From assembly GCA_019240405.1 (NCBI GenBank), contig JAFAYL010000021.1, positions 124,001 through 188,000 on the forward strand: a stretch of DNA of 64,000 nucleotides. The letters run 5' to 3'. Position numbers and translations under genes: made by a program. This document shows positions 54,626-63,541 of this stretch, one piece after another (position 1 is the first letter of the stretch; each line of letters opens with the position of its first letter). This stretch comes from Acidobacteriaceae bacterium. Lineage in GTDB: Bacteria; Acidobacteriota; Terriglobia; Bryobacterales; Bryobacteraceae. A model generated the notes under the pieces. It saw only the letters and a program-made list of their open reading frames with translations, was not told where the DNA came from and did no database searches.

Positions 54626-56148
54626 ATTTTCTCGCCATCACTCTGGCGCTTCCGTTGATTGGCTTTTTTTGCCTCCTACTCTTGCCGCGCCATTCGAAGA
54701 TTTCTGCTATCGCACTCGCGGCGACAGTGCTTACGTTTCTTGCATCTTGGGGTCTAATCGCGCCTGTGCGATCCAGCACCGCGCAATTCACATCCAGTAT
54801 CAATTCGCTTTGGATATATAGCCCTGGGTTTCAAGTTCATTTTCATCTCGGCATCGATGGAATCAATCTGTGGCTGATCCTGCTGACGACCTTGCTCGCG
54901 CCTATTGCCGTGTGGATTTCGCGGAGCATGATCACAGAGCGGCAAAGGAACTTCCTCGCGTTGCTGCTGCTCTTTGAATTCGGCCTGATTGGAGTGTTTT
55001 CAGCCCTCGACCTGTTTGCTTTTTACGTCTTCTGGGAAATCGCTCTGGTTCCCATGTACCTCATGGTCGGATTCTGGGGCGGGCAGCGTCGCGGGCACGC
55101 CGCTGTGAAGTTTTTTGTGTACACAATGGCCGGCTCCGTCATGATGCTGGGTTCGATCATTTACCTGCACTCGCAGACCGGCACATTCGACTATGTCGAA
55201 ATTCTGAATGGAATCGCATCCGGGAGAGTGATGCTTTCGAGTCATCAGCAGCTTCTCTTGTTCCTGGGCTTCTTCGCTGCATTCGCAGTCAAGGTTCCGA
55301 TATTCCCGCTGCATACCTGGCTCCCCAACACCTATGCGGAAGCTCCCATGCCCGCAACGTTTCTTCTTGCCGCCGCGATGTCCAAAATGGGAGCCTATGG
55401 CCTGATCCGCTATTGCCTTCCGCTCTTCCCGGCTGCTGCTCAAAGATGCGCCGGATGGATCGCGGTTTTGGCAATCATCGGGATTTTGTATGGCGCTCTG
55501 CTTGCGCTCATTCAGCCGAATATCAAGCGCTTGATTGCGTTTTCGTCTCTCAGCCATCTCGGCTTCGTCGTGCTGGGTATCTTTACTTTCAGCCAGCAAG
55601 GTGCGGACGGCGCAGTGTATCAAATGATCGCGCACGGTATCTCGACGGGCGCTCTCTTCCTGATTGCCGGTTATCTGGAACAACGTCGAGGATCTTTGGA
55701 GATTGCCGATTTAGGCGGTATCGCAACACCCGCTCCAGGTTTAGCGACTGCTTTCCTAATCGCCCTGCTCGCGAGCATCGGTTTGCCGTCACTCTGCAAC
55801 TTTATCGGCGAGTATCTGATTCTGCAGGGCGCCGCGCTCACAAAATTCTCTTGGGCCGCGTGGGCCGCTTTGGGCGTGATTCTTTCGGCCGCCTACATGC
55901 TCTGGATGTATCAGCGCACGTTTTGGGGCAAGTCCAGCGATCAAAAGCATGTCATACCAGATCTCACGTTTCGAGACTGGGTTCCTTTGCTCCCGCTAAT
56001 TGTCCTTATGGTCTGGCTGGGTAGCTACACGCAATCGTTCATGCCTCCCATCAGCGCCGCAACCGCACGCATTCTCGATCAGACCAGCATGAGCAACGAA
56101 TATAGGGTGGATTTGATCCTGCCCGGAACCACTGAGTTTCCGCGCTAA
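54622..56148 (+). CDS. nuoM: NADH-quinone oxidoreductase subunit M
   Basis: 508 residues from TTG 54622, chosen because GGAGGT lies directly upstream and the codon overlaps the nuoL stop (TTGA); no ATG is available at the homologous position. ND4 signatures: LFAFYVFWEIALVPMYLMVGFWGG, FAVKVPIFPLHTWLPNTYAEAPMPATFLLAA, QPNIKRLIAFSSLSHLGFVVLGIF. Proton-pumping antiporter-like subunit. Confidence 0.95.
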   Translation: MNFLAITLALPLIGFFCLLLLPRHSKISAIALAATVLTFLASWGLIAPVRSSTAQFTSSINSLWIYSPGFQVHFHLGIDGINLWLILLTTLLAPIAVWISRSMITERQRNFLALLLLFEFGLIGVFSALDLFAFYVFWEIALVPMYLMVGFWGGQRRGHAAVKFFVYTMAGSVMMLGSIIYLHSQTGTFDYVEILNGIASGRVMLSSHQQLLLFLGFFAAFAVKVPIFPLHTWLPNTYAEAPMPATFLLAAAMSKMGAYGLIRYCLPLFPAAAQRCAGWIAVLAIIGILYGALLALIQPNIKRLIAFSSLSHLGFVVLGIFTFSQQGADGAVYQMIAHGISTGALFLIAGYLEQRRGSLEIADLGGIATPAPGLATAFLIALLASIGLPSLCNFIGEYLILQGAALTKFSWAAWAALGVILSAAYMLWMYQRTFWGKSSDQKHVIPDLTFRDWVPLLPLIVLMVWLGSYTQSFMPPISAATARILDQTSMSNEYRVDLILPGTTEFPR

Positions 56149-56152
56149 TCTC

Positions 56153-57598
56153 ATGCCGCACGCCTCCGATTACATTCGCTTTCTTCCTGAGATCGTTTTG
56201 ACTGTTTTCGGGGTTGTAGTCATGATGCTCGAAGCGATTACTTCGGAACGGCAGAAAGCTTCGCTCGGCGTGCTTTCGCTACTTGGAATGGCTATTGCAT
56301 TTGCAGCGAACATATACGCGCAGACGCTTCCCGGCCAAGCCTTTCGCGGGATGATCGCCGTCGATGGATACGGTACCTTTTTCCGCGGCCTTGTCTTAGT
56401 CGTCGGATTCTTATGCATTCTGATGTCCTTCAGCTATCTCGAACGCGAGCGGGCGCAGGCGGGCGAGTATTACGCGCTGATTCTGTTCTCTGTGGTGGGT
56501 CAGTGCGTCCTCGCGACCGCGAATGACCTGATGATGGTTTTCATTGGAATCGAGATTTCGTCGATTGCGACTTACATTTTGGCGGGTTTCTTCCGCGATG
56601 ATCAGCGAAACAATGAATCGGCGCTCAAATATTTTCTTCTCGGGTCGTTCGCCACCGCCTTTTTGCTCTATGGCATCGCGTGGATCTATGGCCTTGTGGG
56701 CTCGACAAATCTGGATGAGATTCGGCGCGGTTTGGCAAGTCAGTCCGTTTCACCGATACTCGTCGGGCTCGCGGCTGGACTCATGTTCGTGGGTTTCGGT
56801 TTTAAAGTCTCAGTGGCTCCTTTTCAGGTATGGGCGCCTGATGTTTATCAAGGCGCGGCTGCCCCCGTCAGTGCTTTTATGTCCGCAGGTCCCAAGGCTG
56901 CGGCGTTTGCAGTTTTCTTCCGCGTCTTCGTAACCTCATTCGGGCCTCTCAACGGGCGCTGGATGTACGTGGTTTGGACGTGCGCGTTGTTCACGATGAT
57001 CATCGGGAACTTCGCGGCCCTGCTGCAGTCAAATGTAAAGCGCCTTCTCGGATACAGTTCAATCGCACATGCCGGATATGTGCTGATCGCGTTCACGGCG
57101 CATTCGCAAATCGGAATTGCAGCGGCTATGTTTTATCTCGCTTCTTATGCATTGATGAACATCGGCGCATTTGCGGTTGTCAGTCATGTCGCTGCGCGGC
57201 ACGAGAAATATGTCAGGATCGAGGATCTATCCGGACTCAGCCGGCGTGAGCCTGTAACCGCAGCGCTGCTCTCAATTTTCGTGTTTTCGCTCATCGGCGT
57301 CCCGCTGACGGGCGGCTTTTTCGCGAAACTCTACGTTTTTCAAGCGGCGCTCAACTCGCACCTCGTATGGCTGACCGTCCTCGGTCTGATCAATAGCGCG
57401 ATTGCCGCCTACTACTATCTGAAAATCGTCGTTGCCATTTACATGCGCGAGCCGGGTGCGGCTGTTGCGGAGCTTCCGCCCCCATCATTCGGAGAACGAG
57501 CGGCCATTTGGGCCAGCGCTCTGGGTGTGCTGTTCCTCGGAATCTTTCCTTCGGCGCTATTGTCGTTTGCCACTGTATCGTCCGCTGCATTCCGCTGA
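56153..57598 (+). CDS. nuoN: NADH-quinone oxidoreductase subunit N
   Basis: 481 residues, 14 helices, ND2. MVFIGIEISSIATYILAGFFRDDQRNNESALKYFLLGSFATAFLLYG, FGFKVSVAPFQVWAPDVYQGAAAPVSAFMS and QSNVKRLLGYSSIAHAGYVLIAF are the conserved pumping motifs. Last gene of the operon. Confidence 0.96.
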   Translation: MPHASDYIRFLPEIVLTVFGVVVMMLEAITSERQKASLGVLSLLGMAIAFAANIYAQTLPGQAFRGMIAVDGYGTFFRGLVLVVGFLCILMSFSYLERERAQAGEYYALILFSVVGQCVLATANDLMMVFIGIEISSIATYILAGFFRDDQRNNESALKYFLLGSFATAFLLYGIAWIYGLVGSTNLDEIRRGLASQSVSPILVGLAAGLMFVGFGFKVSVAPFQVWAPDVYQGAAAPVSAFMSAGPKAAAFAVFFRVFVTSFGPLNGRWMYVVWTCALFTMIIGNFAALLQSNVKRLLGYSSIAHAGYVLIAFTAHSQIGIAAAMFYLASYALMNIGAFAVVSHVAARHEKYVRIEDLSGLSRREPVTAALLSIFVFSLIGVPLTGGFFAKLYVFQAALNSHLVWLTVLGLINSAIAAYYYLKIVVAIYMREPGAAVAELPPPSFGERAAIWASALGVLFLGIFPSALLSFATVSSAAFR

Positions 57599-57604
57599 GC
57601 GGAC
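57580..57604 (+). terminator. hairpin at the end of the nuo operon
   Basis: GTCCGCT and AGCGGAC pair perfectly around an 11-base loop, spanning the nuoN stop codon and followed by CGCTTTCT. Weak T-run, so only a candidate, possibly shared with the convergent HAD gene. Confidence 0.35.
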
Positions 57605-57610
57605 CGCTTT

Positions 57611-58303
57611 CTAAAAGAATCTCGTCAACTCGCCTATGCGCTCGACCCGTAGTAATCTTGGATGTTCGTCCGGAACGGCTTCGTGTTCGAGCCGCCAGGT
57701 ACGAGGATGAGGCACATAAACTGCGCTCAGCCCAGCAGCAAGCGCCGGATTAATGTCGGACTTAGGAGAGTTGCCAATCATCCACGCGTGTTCCAAGCAG
57801 AATCCACGCTCGCGCGCCAACTGACGATAAGCCGGCGCATTTTTCTCTCGCACAATCGCGGCATGTTCAAAGAAACCCGCCAATCCGGATCGATCGATCT
57901 TTAACTTTTGCTCTTCCGGATCGCCTTTGGTGAAAAGCGTCAGATCGTGTCGTTGAGAAAGTTCCGCGATGGTATCTTCCACTCCCTCCAGCAATTCGAT
58001 CGGCCGCTCGAGAATCGCATGTGCGAACTCCATGACGGCCTCGCGATCGCGCTCGGAGATGTCACGCTCAGCTAAGTGCTCATAACACTCGGCTAGATTG
58101 CGGGCGAAATTACGCGAGCCGTAGCCGTGAATCTTCGCATTTACGATCTCAATCTCATCTAAGACGGCTCGGATCTCGACCGGCGTCATCGACGAGTGCG
58201 CCAGATACGAGCAGAATTGATCGAAGGCGTCTTCGAAATAGATATTGTTCTCCCACAGCGTGTCGTCTGCGTCGAAAATCAAGTGTTGGCGCGTGAAGGC
58301 CAC
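57611..58303 (-). CDS. HAD-superfamily hydrolase
   Basis: 230 residues. LIFDADDTLWENN is HAD motif I (two catalytic Asp), LTLFTKGDPEEQ motif II (Thr), REKNAPAYRQLARE motif III (Lys) and MIGNSPKSDINPALAAG motif IV (Ser/Asp pair). The C1-type helical cap resembles YjjG-like or 2-haloacid-dehalogenase-like phosphatases of nucleotides or sugars. Substrate unknown. Seven bases after the next upstream gene stop, so probably co-transcribed with the Lon-N-domain gene. Confidence 0.88.
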   Translation of the reverse strand: MAFTRQHLIFDADDTLWENNIYFEDAFDQFCSYLAHSSMTPVEIRAVLDEIEIVNAKIHGYGSRNFARNLAECYEHLAERDISERDREAVMEFAHAILERPIELLEGVEDTIAELSQRHDLTLFTKGDPEEQKLKIDRSGLAGFFEHAAIVREKNAPAYRQLARERGFCLEHAWMIGNSPKSDINPALAAGLSAVYVPHPRTWRLEHEAVPDEHPRLLRVERIGELTRFF

Positions 58304-58309
58304 ATGCTC

Positions 58310-58939
58310 CTACAAGCCCGCAACCTGTTTCGGATGGCCATTCAATGGCGCGACGCGCTTGGCCAGAGTGATCCGCTCGCGCTGCAAAGTGTAATCCGGC
58401 AGGACATTGACGAGAAATTCAAGTCGCTCGACTTCTGAGCGCAGCGCGAGAAGCGTCTGGCGCTTGTCCGAATCGGCAATAAATTGCGCTAGCTGAAAAC
58501 TGAGTTGCGGGCCTTCGAGTTTTGGCTCAATGATAATCTCCGGCTTCTCGACTTCCCGCAAACGTTCATACGCTGCAATCGCTTTTCGGCGCAGTCCGGC
58601 CGGGACATCACTCGCCTCTTCATCATTGAAAAACTCGACTGCCGCGCGGAGATAGGCTTTCTCTTCGTCGAGCGATAAAACCTGGAAACGGCGATGTCCG
58701 ACGGCAAGCAAATCGAGGCGTCCATCGGGGTAGCGCCGGAAAACCCGATCGACCGTCGCTGTGCATCCCACGTTAACGATCCCGTCTTCTTTCGCCAGCA
58801 CAATCCCAAATTCGCCGTGAACCGGCATGACATCGCCCATCATCTCCTTATATCGATCTTCGAAGATGTGCAAGGGGAGCGGAGTTGCAGGCAAGAGCAC
58901 AACAGACAGCGGGAATAAAGGCAGTAACTGCGCGCCCAT
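58310..58939 (-). CDS. Lon substrate-binding-domain protein (LON-N/PUA-like)
   Basis: 209 residues. LLPLFPLSVVLLPATPLPLHIFEDRYKEMM is the Lon N-terminal signature, then GEFGIVLAKEDGIVNVGCTATVDRVFRRYPDGRLDLLAVGHRRFQV and a helical C-terminal bundle (LAQFIADSDKRQTLLALRSEVERLEFL). No AAA+ or protease part. Homologues are widespread stand-alone proteins of unclear role. Confidence 0.9.
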   Translation of the reverse strand: MGAQLLPLFPLSVVLLPATPLPLHIFEDRYKEMMGDVMPVHGEFGIVLAKEDGIVNVGCTATVDRVFRRYPDGRLDLLAVGHRRFQVLSLDEEKAYLRAAVEFFNDEEASDVPAGLRRKAIAAYERLREVEKPEIIIEPKLEGPQLSFQLAQFIADSDKRQTLLALRSEVERLEFLVNVLPDYTLQRERITLAKRVAPLNGHPKQVAGL

Positions 58940-58998
58940 TTCCCTATTATGTGCTCGATAATGTGCCCGAAACGGCGATATACTGTTGCCGTTGAGTC

Positions 58999-59526
58999 AT
59001 GCTCCTTAAGCTAAAGCGCACTCCAGGGCTTTACCTTGTCGGGTTCATGGCTTGCGGGAAAACCACCATCGGGTACTCGCTCGCCGAGGAATTGGGGTGG
59101 TCATTCGTTGACATCGATCGTGAGATCGAAAACAGCGAAGGCAAGACGATCAGCCAAATCTTCAAGGAGCGCGGCGAATCTGCGTTTCGCGACCTCGAAA
59201 CGGAACGAATCCGCGCGCGGGTCTCGCTGGTCGAATCGGGAAAACCCTGCGTTGTAGCCTTGGGCGGAGGCGCGTTCGTGCAGCCGCGCAATTGGGATTT
59301 GATCGAGAACAACGGCGTAACCGTTTGGCTGGATTGTCCATTTGAAACAATTCGCAAGCGTCTTGGAGATGACACAAGCCGCCCGCTAGCTGCTGATCGA
59401 AACGGTTTGGCACAACTGTACGAAGACCGCCGTCCGCTCTATAGCCGGGCGGATTTCCGGGTCGAGGTCGAGACTGAGAACATTCCTGAGGTTGTACAGA
59501 AAATTTTGCGGCTCCCGATATTCTGA
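58999..59526 (+). CDS. aroK: shikimate kinase
   Basis: 175 residues. P-loop GFMACGKTTIGYSLAEEL (usual GxMGxGKxT), shikimate-binding FVDIDREIENSEGKTISQIFKERGESAFRDLE (D-x-D, R in GExxFRxxE), ALGGGAFV with the GGG loop and RPLAADRN lid Arg. Phosphorylates shikimate in aromatic amino-acid synthesis. Followed six bases later by a glycerate kinase gene on the same strand. Confidence 0.94.
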   Translation: MLLKLKRTPGLYLVGFMACGKTTIGYSLAEELGWSFVDIDREIENSEGKTISQIFKERGESAFRDLETERIRARVSLVESGKPCVVALGGGAFVQPRNWDLIENNGVTVWLDCPFETIRKRLGDDTSRPLAADRNGLAQLYEDRRPLYSRADFRVEVETENIPEVVQKILRLPIF

Positions 59527-59532
59527 ACTGAC

Positions 59533-60867
59533 GTGAAGTCAACGAGCCGCTTACGGCGCGATGCTATCGCGATCTTCCGTGCCGCGCTTGCCGCTGCGAA
59601 CGCGGGCAATGCTGTTCGAAGGCATTTACAAATCCAGTCGGGTCAAGTTAAAGCGGGGAGCGTGCGTTTGCCGCTGAAGAATTCCGACCGCATTTTCTTG
59701 ATCGGTGTTGGTAAAGCTGCAATCGAAATGGCGGCGAGCGTTAAGCAAGTCTTTGGCGCCACGCTCAGTGGTGGAACCGTGGTTACGAAACGGGGACACG
59801 CCACTCGACGGCTGCGAGGCATTGAGATCATCGAAGCCGGCCATCCCCTACCCGACCATGCAGGCGTCCAGGGATCTATCGCGATTCAGCAATTGCTTCG
59901 AGAACTGAACGCCCGCGATCTTCTCATCGTGGCGATTTCGGGCGGAGCTTCTGCCCTATTGCCTGCGCCGGCCGAGCGGATTACGCTTGAGGCCAAGCAA
60001 CAAACGACAGATCTGCTGTTGAAAGCTGGCGCGACGATCCATGAGTTGAACGCGGTTCGCAAGCACATATCCACGTTGAAGGGCGGCCAACTGGCTTCGC
60101 TAGCTTATCCAGCAACTGTCGTCAGCCTCATACTTTCCGACGTGATCGGCGATCAGCTCGATGTGATTGGCTCCGGGCCAACCGCTCCCGATACTTCGAC
60201 TTTTGGGGACGCCTTGAATGTGTTGCGAAAATTCGGGCTGATGCAGCGAGTCCCGCGAACCGTTCGCGAGCGCTTGGAGCAAGGGGCGCGCGGACAGATC
60301 GCCGAAACGCCGAAGCCCGGCGACCCCTTGTTCAAGCATGTGCACAATATCGTGGTTGGCAGCAATCGGCTCGCGCTTAAGGCTGCGGCTCTGGAAGCAA
60401 GAAGCCGAGGCTTTTGCCCGCTGATTCTGTCAAGCACGATCGAGGGTGAAACGCGAGAAGTCGCGCGAACCCACGCGCAGATTCTTCGCGAAGTTGCTTT
60501 GTCAGGCAATCCTGTGCGCCCCCCTGCGTGTATTCTTTCAGGCGGTGAGACCACCGTTACGGTTCGCGGCGGCGGGAGAGGCGGACGAAATCAGGAATTC
60601 GCTCTGGCCGCCGCTTTGGAGCTGGACGGCGCGCAGAATCTTCTCGTTTTGAGCGCGGGAACAGACGGAACTGACGGGCCTACCGATGCTGCGGGAGCAA
60701 TCGCGACAGGAGATACGATCGAGCGGTCGCGCCGGTTGGGACTCGACGCCGCAAGACATCTCGCCGCGAATGATTCTTATCCGTTTTTGGACCGGCTAGG
60801 TGACTTAGTCAAGACCGGCCCCACAGGAACAAACGTCATGGACGTTCACGTTTTGCTGGCGGGTTAG
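59533..60867 (+). CDS. glycerate 2-kinase, MOFRL/DUF4147 family
   Basis: 444 residues from GTG 59533. N-terminal DUF4147-type domain (IFLIGVGKAAIEMAASVKQVFG, GHPLPDHAGVQGS, LLIVAISGGASALLPAP, ELNAVRKHISTLKGGQLASLAYP) and C-terminal MOFRL domain (CILSGGETTVTVRGGGRGGRNQEFALAAALEL, LSAGTDGTDGPTDAAGA). Makes 2-phosphoglycerate from glycerate with ATP in type-II enzymes. Its end overlaps rsmD by 32 bases, tail to tail. Confidence 0.92.
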   Translation: MKSTSRLRRDAIAIFRAALAAANAGNAVRRHLQIQSGQVKAGSVRLPLKNSDRIFLIGVGKAAIEMAASVKQVFGATLSGGTVVTKRGHATRRLRGIEIIEAGHPLPDHAGVQGSIAIQQLLRELNARDLLIVAISGGASALLPAPAERITLEAKQQTTDLLLKAGATIHELNAVRKHISTLKGGQLASLAYPATVVSLILSDVIGDQLDVIGSGPTAPDTSTFGDALNVLRKFGLMQRVPRTVRERLEQGARGQIAETPKPGDPLFKHVHNIVVGSNRLALKAAALEARSRGFCPLILSSTIEGETREVARTHAQILREVALSGNPVRPPACILSGGETTVTVRGGGRGGRNQEFALAAALELDGAQNLLVLSAGTDGTDGPTDAAGAIATGDTIERSRRLGLDAARHLAANDSYPFLDRLGDLVKTGPTGTNVMDVHVLLAG

Positions 60868-61396
60868 CAGGGCGCTGCTCATAAAAGGTGAGCGAATTGT
60901 CGCCCTGTTTTAAAACGCGAGTCTTTTCGAGCGCACCGTACCGCTCCTCGAGCGCAATTCGCGACTCATGCTGCGCGATGACCAACGGGCAATTTGTTTG
61001 GGCCAGGGCGAGCAGGGAATTCGCGTATTCTCCTGCGTCCAAATAGGGCGGATCAACGAATGCAATATCGGAATCGTAGTTCCGCAGTAAAGCTGCCGCG
61101 CTGCCTCGAACAACAGTCGCTTCAGTTTCGATTTCTAAGGACCGCAAATTCTCCCGAATAACTCCCAGCGCCTGAGCATTCCGCTCGATAAAGAAAACAC
61201 GTTTTGCGCCGCGGCTGAGAGCCTCGATTCCTACCGCTCCGCTGCCCGCGTACGCATCGAGAAAAACCTTCCCCTCGATTCGCGGCGCCAGTACATTGAA
61301 GAGCGCCTCACGGAGCCGGTCAGGTGTCGGACGAACCGTCACGCCGGGCACGCTCTTCAGCTTCCGGCTTCGAAAGCGGCCGGCAATGACCCTCAA
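60836..61396 (-). CDS. rsmD: 16S rRNA (guanine(966)-N2)-methyltransferase
   Basis: 186 residues. MRVIAGRFRSRKLKSVPGVTVRPTPDRLREALFNVLAPRIEGKVFLDAYAGSGAVGIEALSRGAKRV is the full RsmD start (IIxGxxRGRxL, RPTxDRvREalFN, DLfaGSGalGiEALSRGA). IAFVDPPYLDAGEY holds the DPPY catalytic motif. Methylates G966 of 16S rRNA. Downstream of recG by four bases. Confidence 0.95.
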   Translation of the reverse strand: MRVIAGRFRSRKLKSVPGVTVRPTPDRLREALFNVLAPRIEGKVFLDAYAGSGAVGIEALSRGAKRVFFIERNAQALGVIRENLRSLEIETEATVVRGSAAALLRNYDSDIAFVDPPYLDAGEYANSLLALAQTNCPLVIAQHESRIALEERYGALEKTRVLKQGDNSLTFYEQRPANPPAKRERP

Positions 61397-61399
61397 TCG

Positions 61400-63514
61400 T
61401 CAACCCACTTGAACGAGGCCATACCGTCGTTGCCAGTGTTCCTGAATATATTCGACTGCCGCGCGCAATTCCTTATTGGCCGCGCTAGCTTCGAGGCGGC
61501 TAGCCTCAATCAGGCGCTGCGCCTCACTTCTTGCTTTCTCGAGAATGTCGCTATCACGCAGCAGATCGGCTAATCGCAGGCCCGGAATACCCGATTGCTT
61601 CGTTCCGAAGAACTCACCGGGACCACGCAGCCGCATGTCCATTTCGGCAATATGAAAGCCGTCATTCGATTCAACGAGCGTTCGAATCCGCTCTCTAGCG
61701 ATGTCACTCAGCTTGCCTGTAACGAGAATGCAATAGCTTTGATGCGGACCTCTGCCCACACGCCCACGCAGTTGATGAATTTGCGCGAGCCCAAAACGCT
61801 CCGCTTGCTCGATCACCATAACGGAAGCATTCGGTACGTCTACGCCGACCTCAATCACTGTCGTCGACACGAGAATTCTTGTGTCGCCGGATTGGAAGCT
61901 TCGCATCGCAGTGTCTTTCTCATCGGATGACAGCTTCCCGTGCAAGAGTCCCACGCGCAGATTCGGAAACACGTGCCGCGATAGATGCTCGTACATCTTC
62001 TCGGCCGCCTTGACCGCGGCAGTCTCCGTTTCCTCTACAACCGGATAGACGACATAAGCCTGCCGGCCTGCTTTGACCTGCTGCGCAAGAAAGTTGTAGA
62101 CACCCTGAACTGCCGATTCCTGCACGTGTTTCGTCACAATCGGTTTCCTTCCCGGAGGCAATTCGTCGATCGTTGATACATCCAGATCTCCGTAGAGCGT
62201 CAGAGCCAGCGTCCGGGGTATCGGAGTAGCAGTCATGACAAGCACGTCAGGTTCTACCCCGCCCGCTTTTTTGAACAACTCCAGCCGCTGCATCACGCCA
62301 AACCGGTGCTGCTCATCGACGATCGCCAACCCAAGTTTTGCGAATTCGACATCGTGCTCGAGCAGCGCGTGCGTCCCAATAGCAACGTGAACTAAGCCCC
62401 GCCCGATCATCGATTTGATTTGCTGCTTCTCTCGCGGACTCGCGGACCCGCTGAGGGGCGCAACCACATAGCCCAGCGGCTCGAGCAAGCGTTTGAAATA
62501 CCAGTAGTGCTGGGTCGCCAAGATTTCCGTCGGCGCGAGCACTGCCACCTGATAACCGTTCTCAATCGCGATAACGGCCGATTGCGCCGCCACGATCGTC
62601 TTCCCACTCCCGACATCACCGTGCAAAAGACGATGCATGGGATGCGGACGCTTCATGTCATCCGCGATCTCCTGCATAACGCGTCGCTGAGCCTGCGTCG
62701 GCTTGAACGGCAGCATTTTTTTGATCTGCTCGCGCGCCCTTTCAGTCACGGCGAATGCGATCCCTGCTGAAGTCCGCGCTTTGGTTTTCTTTAATGCGAG
62801 GCCGCACTCCAGCCAGAAGAACTCGTCGAAGATCAATCGAACTTGGGCGGGCGTCCGAAATTCGTTCAGCAACCGGACGTCTGCATTCTCCGGCGGCTCG
62901 TGCAGTTCGCGAATTGCAGACGCAAGATCCGGCAAACCGATGGAGTGGCGAACGCTCTCCGGAAGCTCGTCCGGCGGCATCACAATCTGCTTCAAAATCC
63001 GATGGATGACTCCGCGAATCCTGCGAGCCGAAAATTCCCCAACAGCTTCGTAGACCGGAATGATGCGGCCTGTATGCAGAATCTCCTCGCCTTCCTCGTC
63101 CGCGTGCAGAATCTCAATTTCCGGCTGAACGATAAGCGGATAGCCATTCTCGCGATCAAGCTCTACCTTCCCGAACAGAGCCATGCGCGCGTCCGGAACA
63201 ATCGAATCCGCGAACCGCTCGCCATGGAACCATCGCGCGTGAAGCCTTGTGCCGCTTCCATCTTCAAGCGTGGCTTCGAGAAGCCGCGGCCCGCGCCGGA
63301 ACCCGGAAAGCTTTGCACGGCTCACCCGAGCCAGCACCGCAGCCTTCTCGCCGGGAGCAAGCTGTGAAATCAGCTTTACGTTTCTGCGATCTTCGTAACG
63401 AAACGGCGGGTAATACAGCAGGTCAGAGACGGTTAACAGGCCCTTGCCCGCCAACAGCTCAGCGCGGACAGGTCCGATTCCTTTCACATACTGGAGAGGA
63501 GTGGAAAGGTCCAA
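61400..63514 (-). CDS. recG: ATP-dependent DNA helicase RecG
   Basis: 704 residues. Wedge domain at the N-terminus (LQYVKGIGPVRAELLAGKGLLTVSDLLYYPPFRYEDR), helicase motif I LLHGDVGSGKTIVAAQSA, motif II AIVDEQHRFGV, motif III MTATPIPRTLALTLYGD, C-terminal TTVIEVGVDVPNASVMVIEQAERFGLAQIHQLRGRVGRG and the final PGEFFGTKQSGIPGLRLADL. Regresses stalled replication forks. rsmD starts four bases later on the same strand. Confidence 0.97.
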   Translation of the reverse strand: MDLSTPLQYVKGIGPVRAELLAGKGLLTVSDLLYYPPFRYEDRRNVKLISQLAPGEKAAVLARVSRAKLSGFRRGPRLLEATLEDGSGTRLHARWFHGERFADSIVPDARMALFGKVELDRENGYPLIVQPEIEILHADEEGEEILHTGRIIPVYEAVGEFSARRIRGVIHRILKQIVMPPDELPESVRHSIGLPDLASAIRELHEPPENADVRLLNEFRTPAQVRLIFDEFFWLECGLALKKTKARTSAGIAFAVTERAREQIKKMLPFKPTQAQRRVMQEIADDMKRPHPMHRLLHGDVGSGKTIVAAQSAVIAIENGYQVAVLAPTEILATQHYWYFKRLLEPLGYVVAPLSGSASPREKQQIKSMIGRGLVHVAIGTHALLEHDVEFAKLGLAIVDEQHRFGVMQRLELFKKAGGVEPDVLVMTATPIPRTLALTLYGDLDVSTIDELPPGRKPIVTKHVQESAVQGVYNFLAQQVKAGRQAYVVYPVVEETETAAVKAAEKMYEHLSRHVFPNLRVGLLHGKLSSDEKDTAMRSFQSGDTRILVSTTVIEVGVDVPNASVMVIEQAERFGLAQIHQLRGRVGRGPHQSYCILVTGKLSDIARERIRTLVESNDGFHIAEMDMRLRGPGEFFGTKQSGIPGLRLADLLRDSDILEKARSEAQRLIEASRLEASAANKELRAAVEYIQEHWQRRYGLVQVG

Positions 63515-63541
63515 CCCCTTAGGGTAACGTTGCTGGACGAG

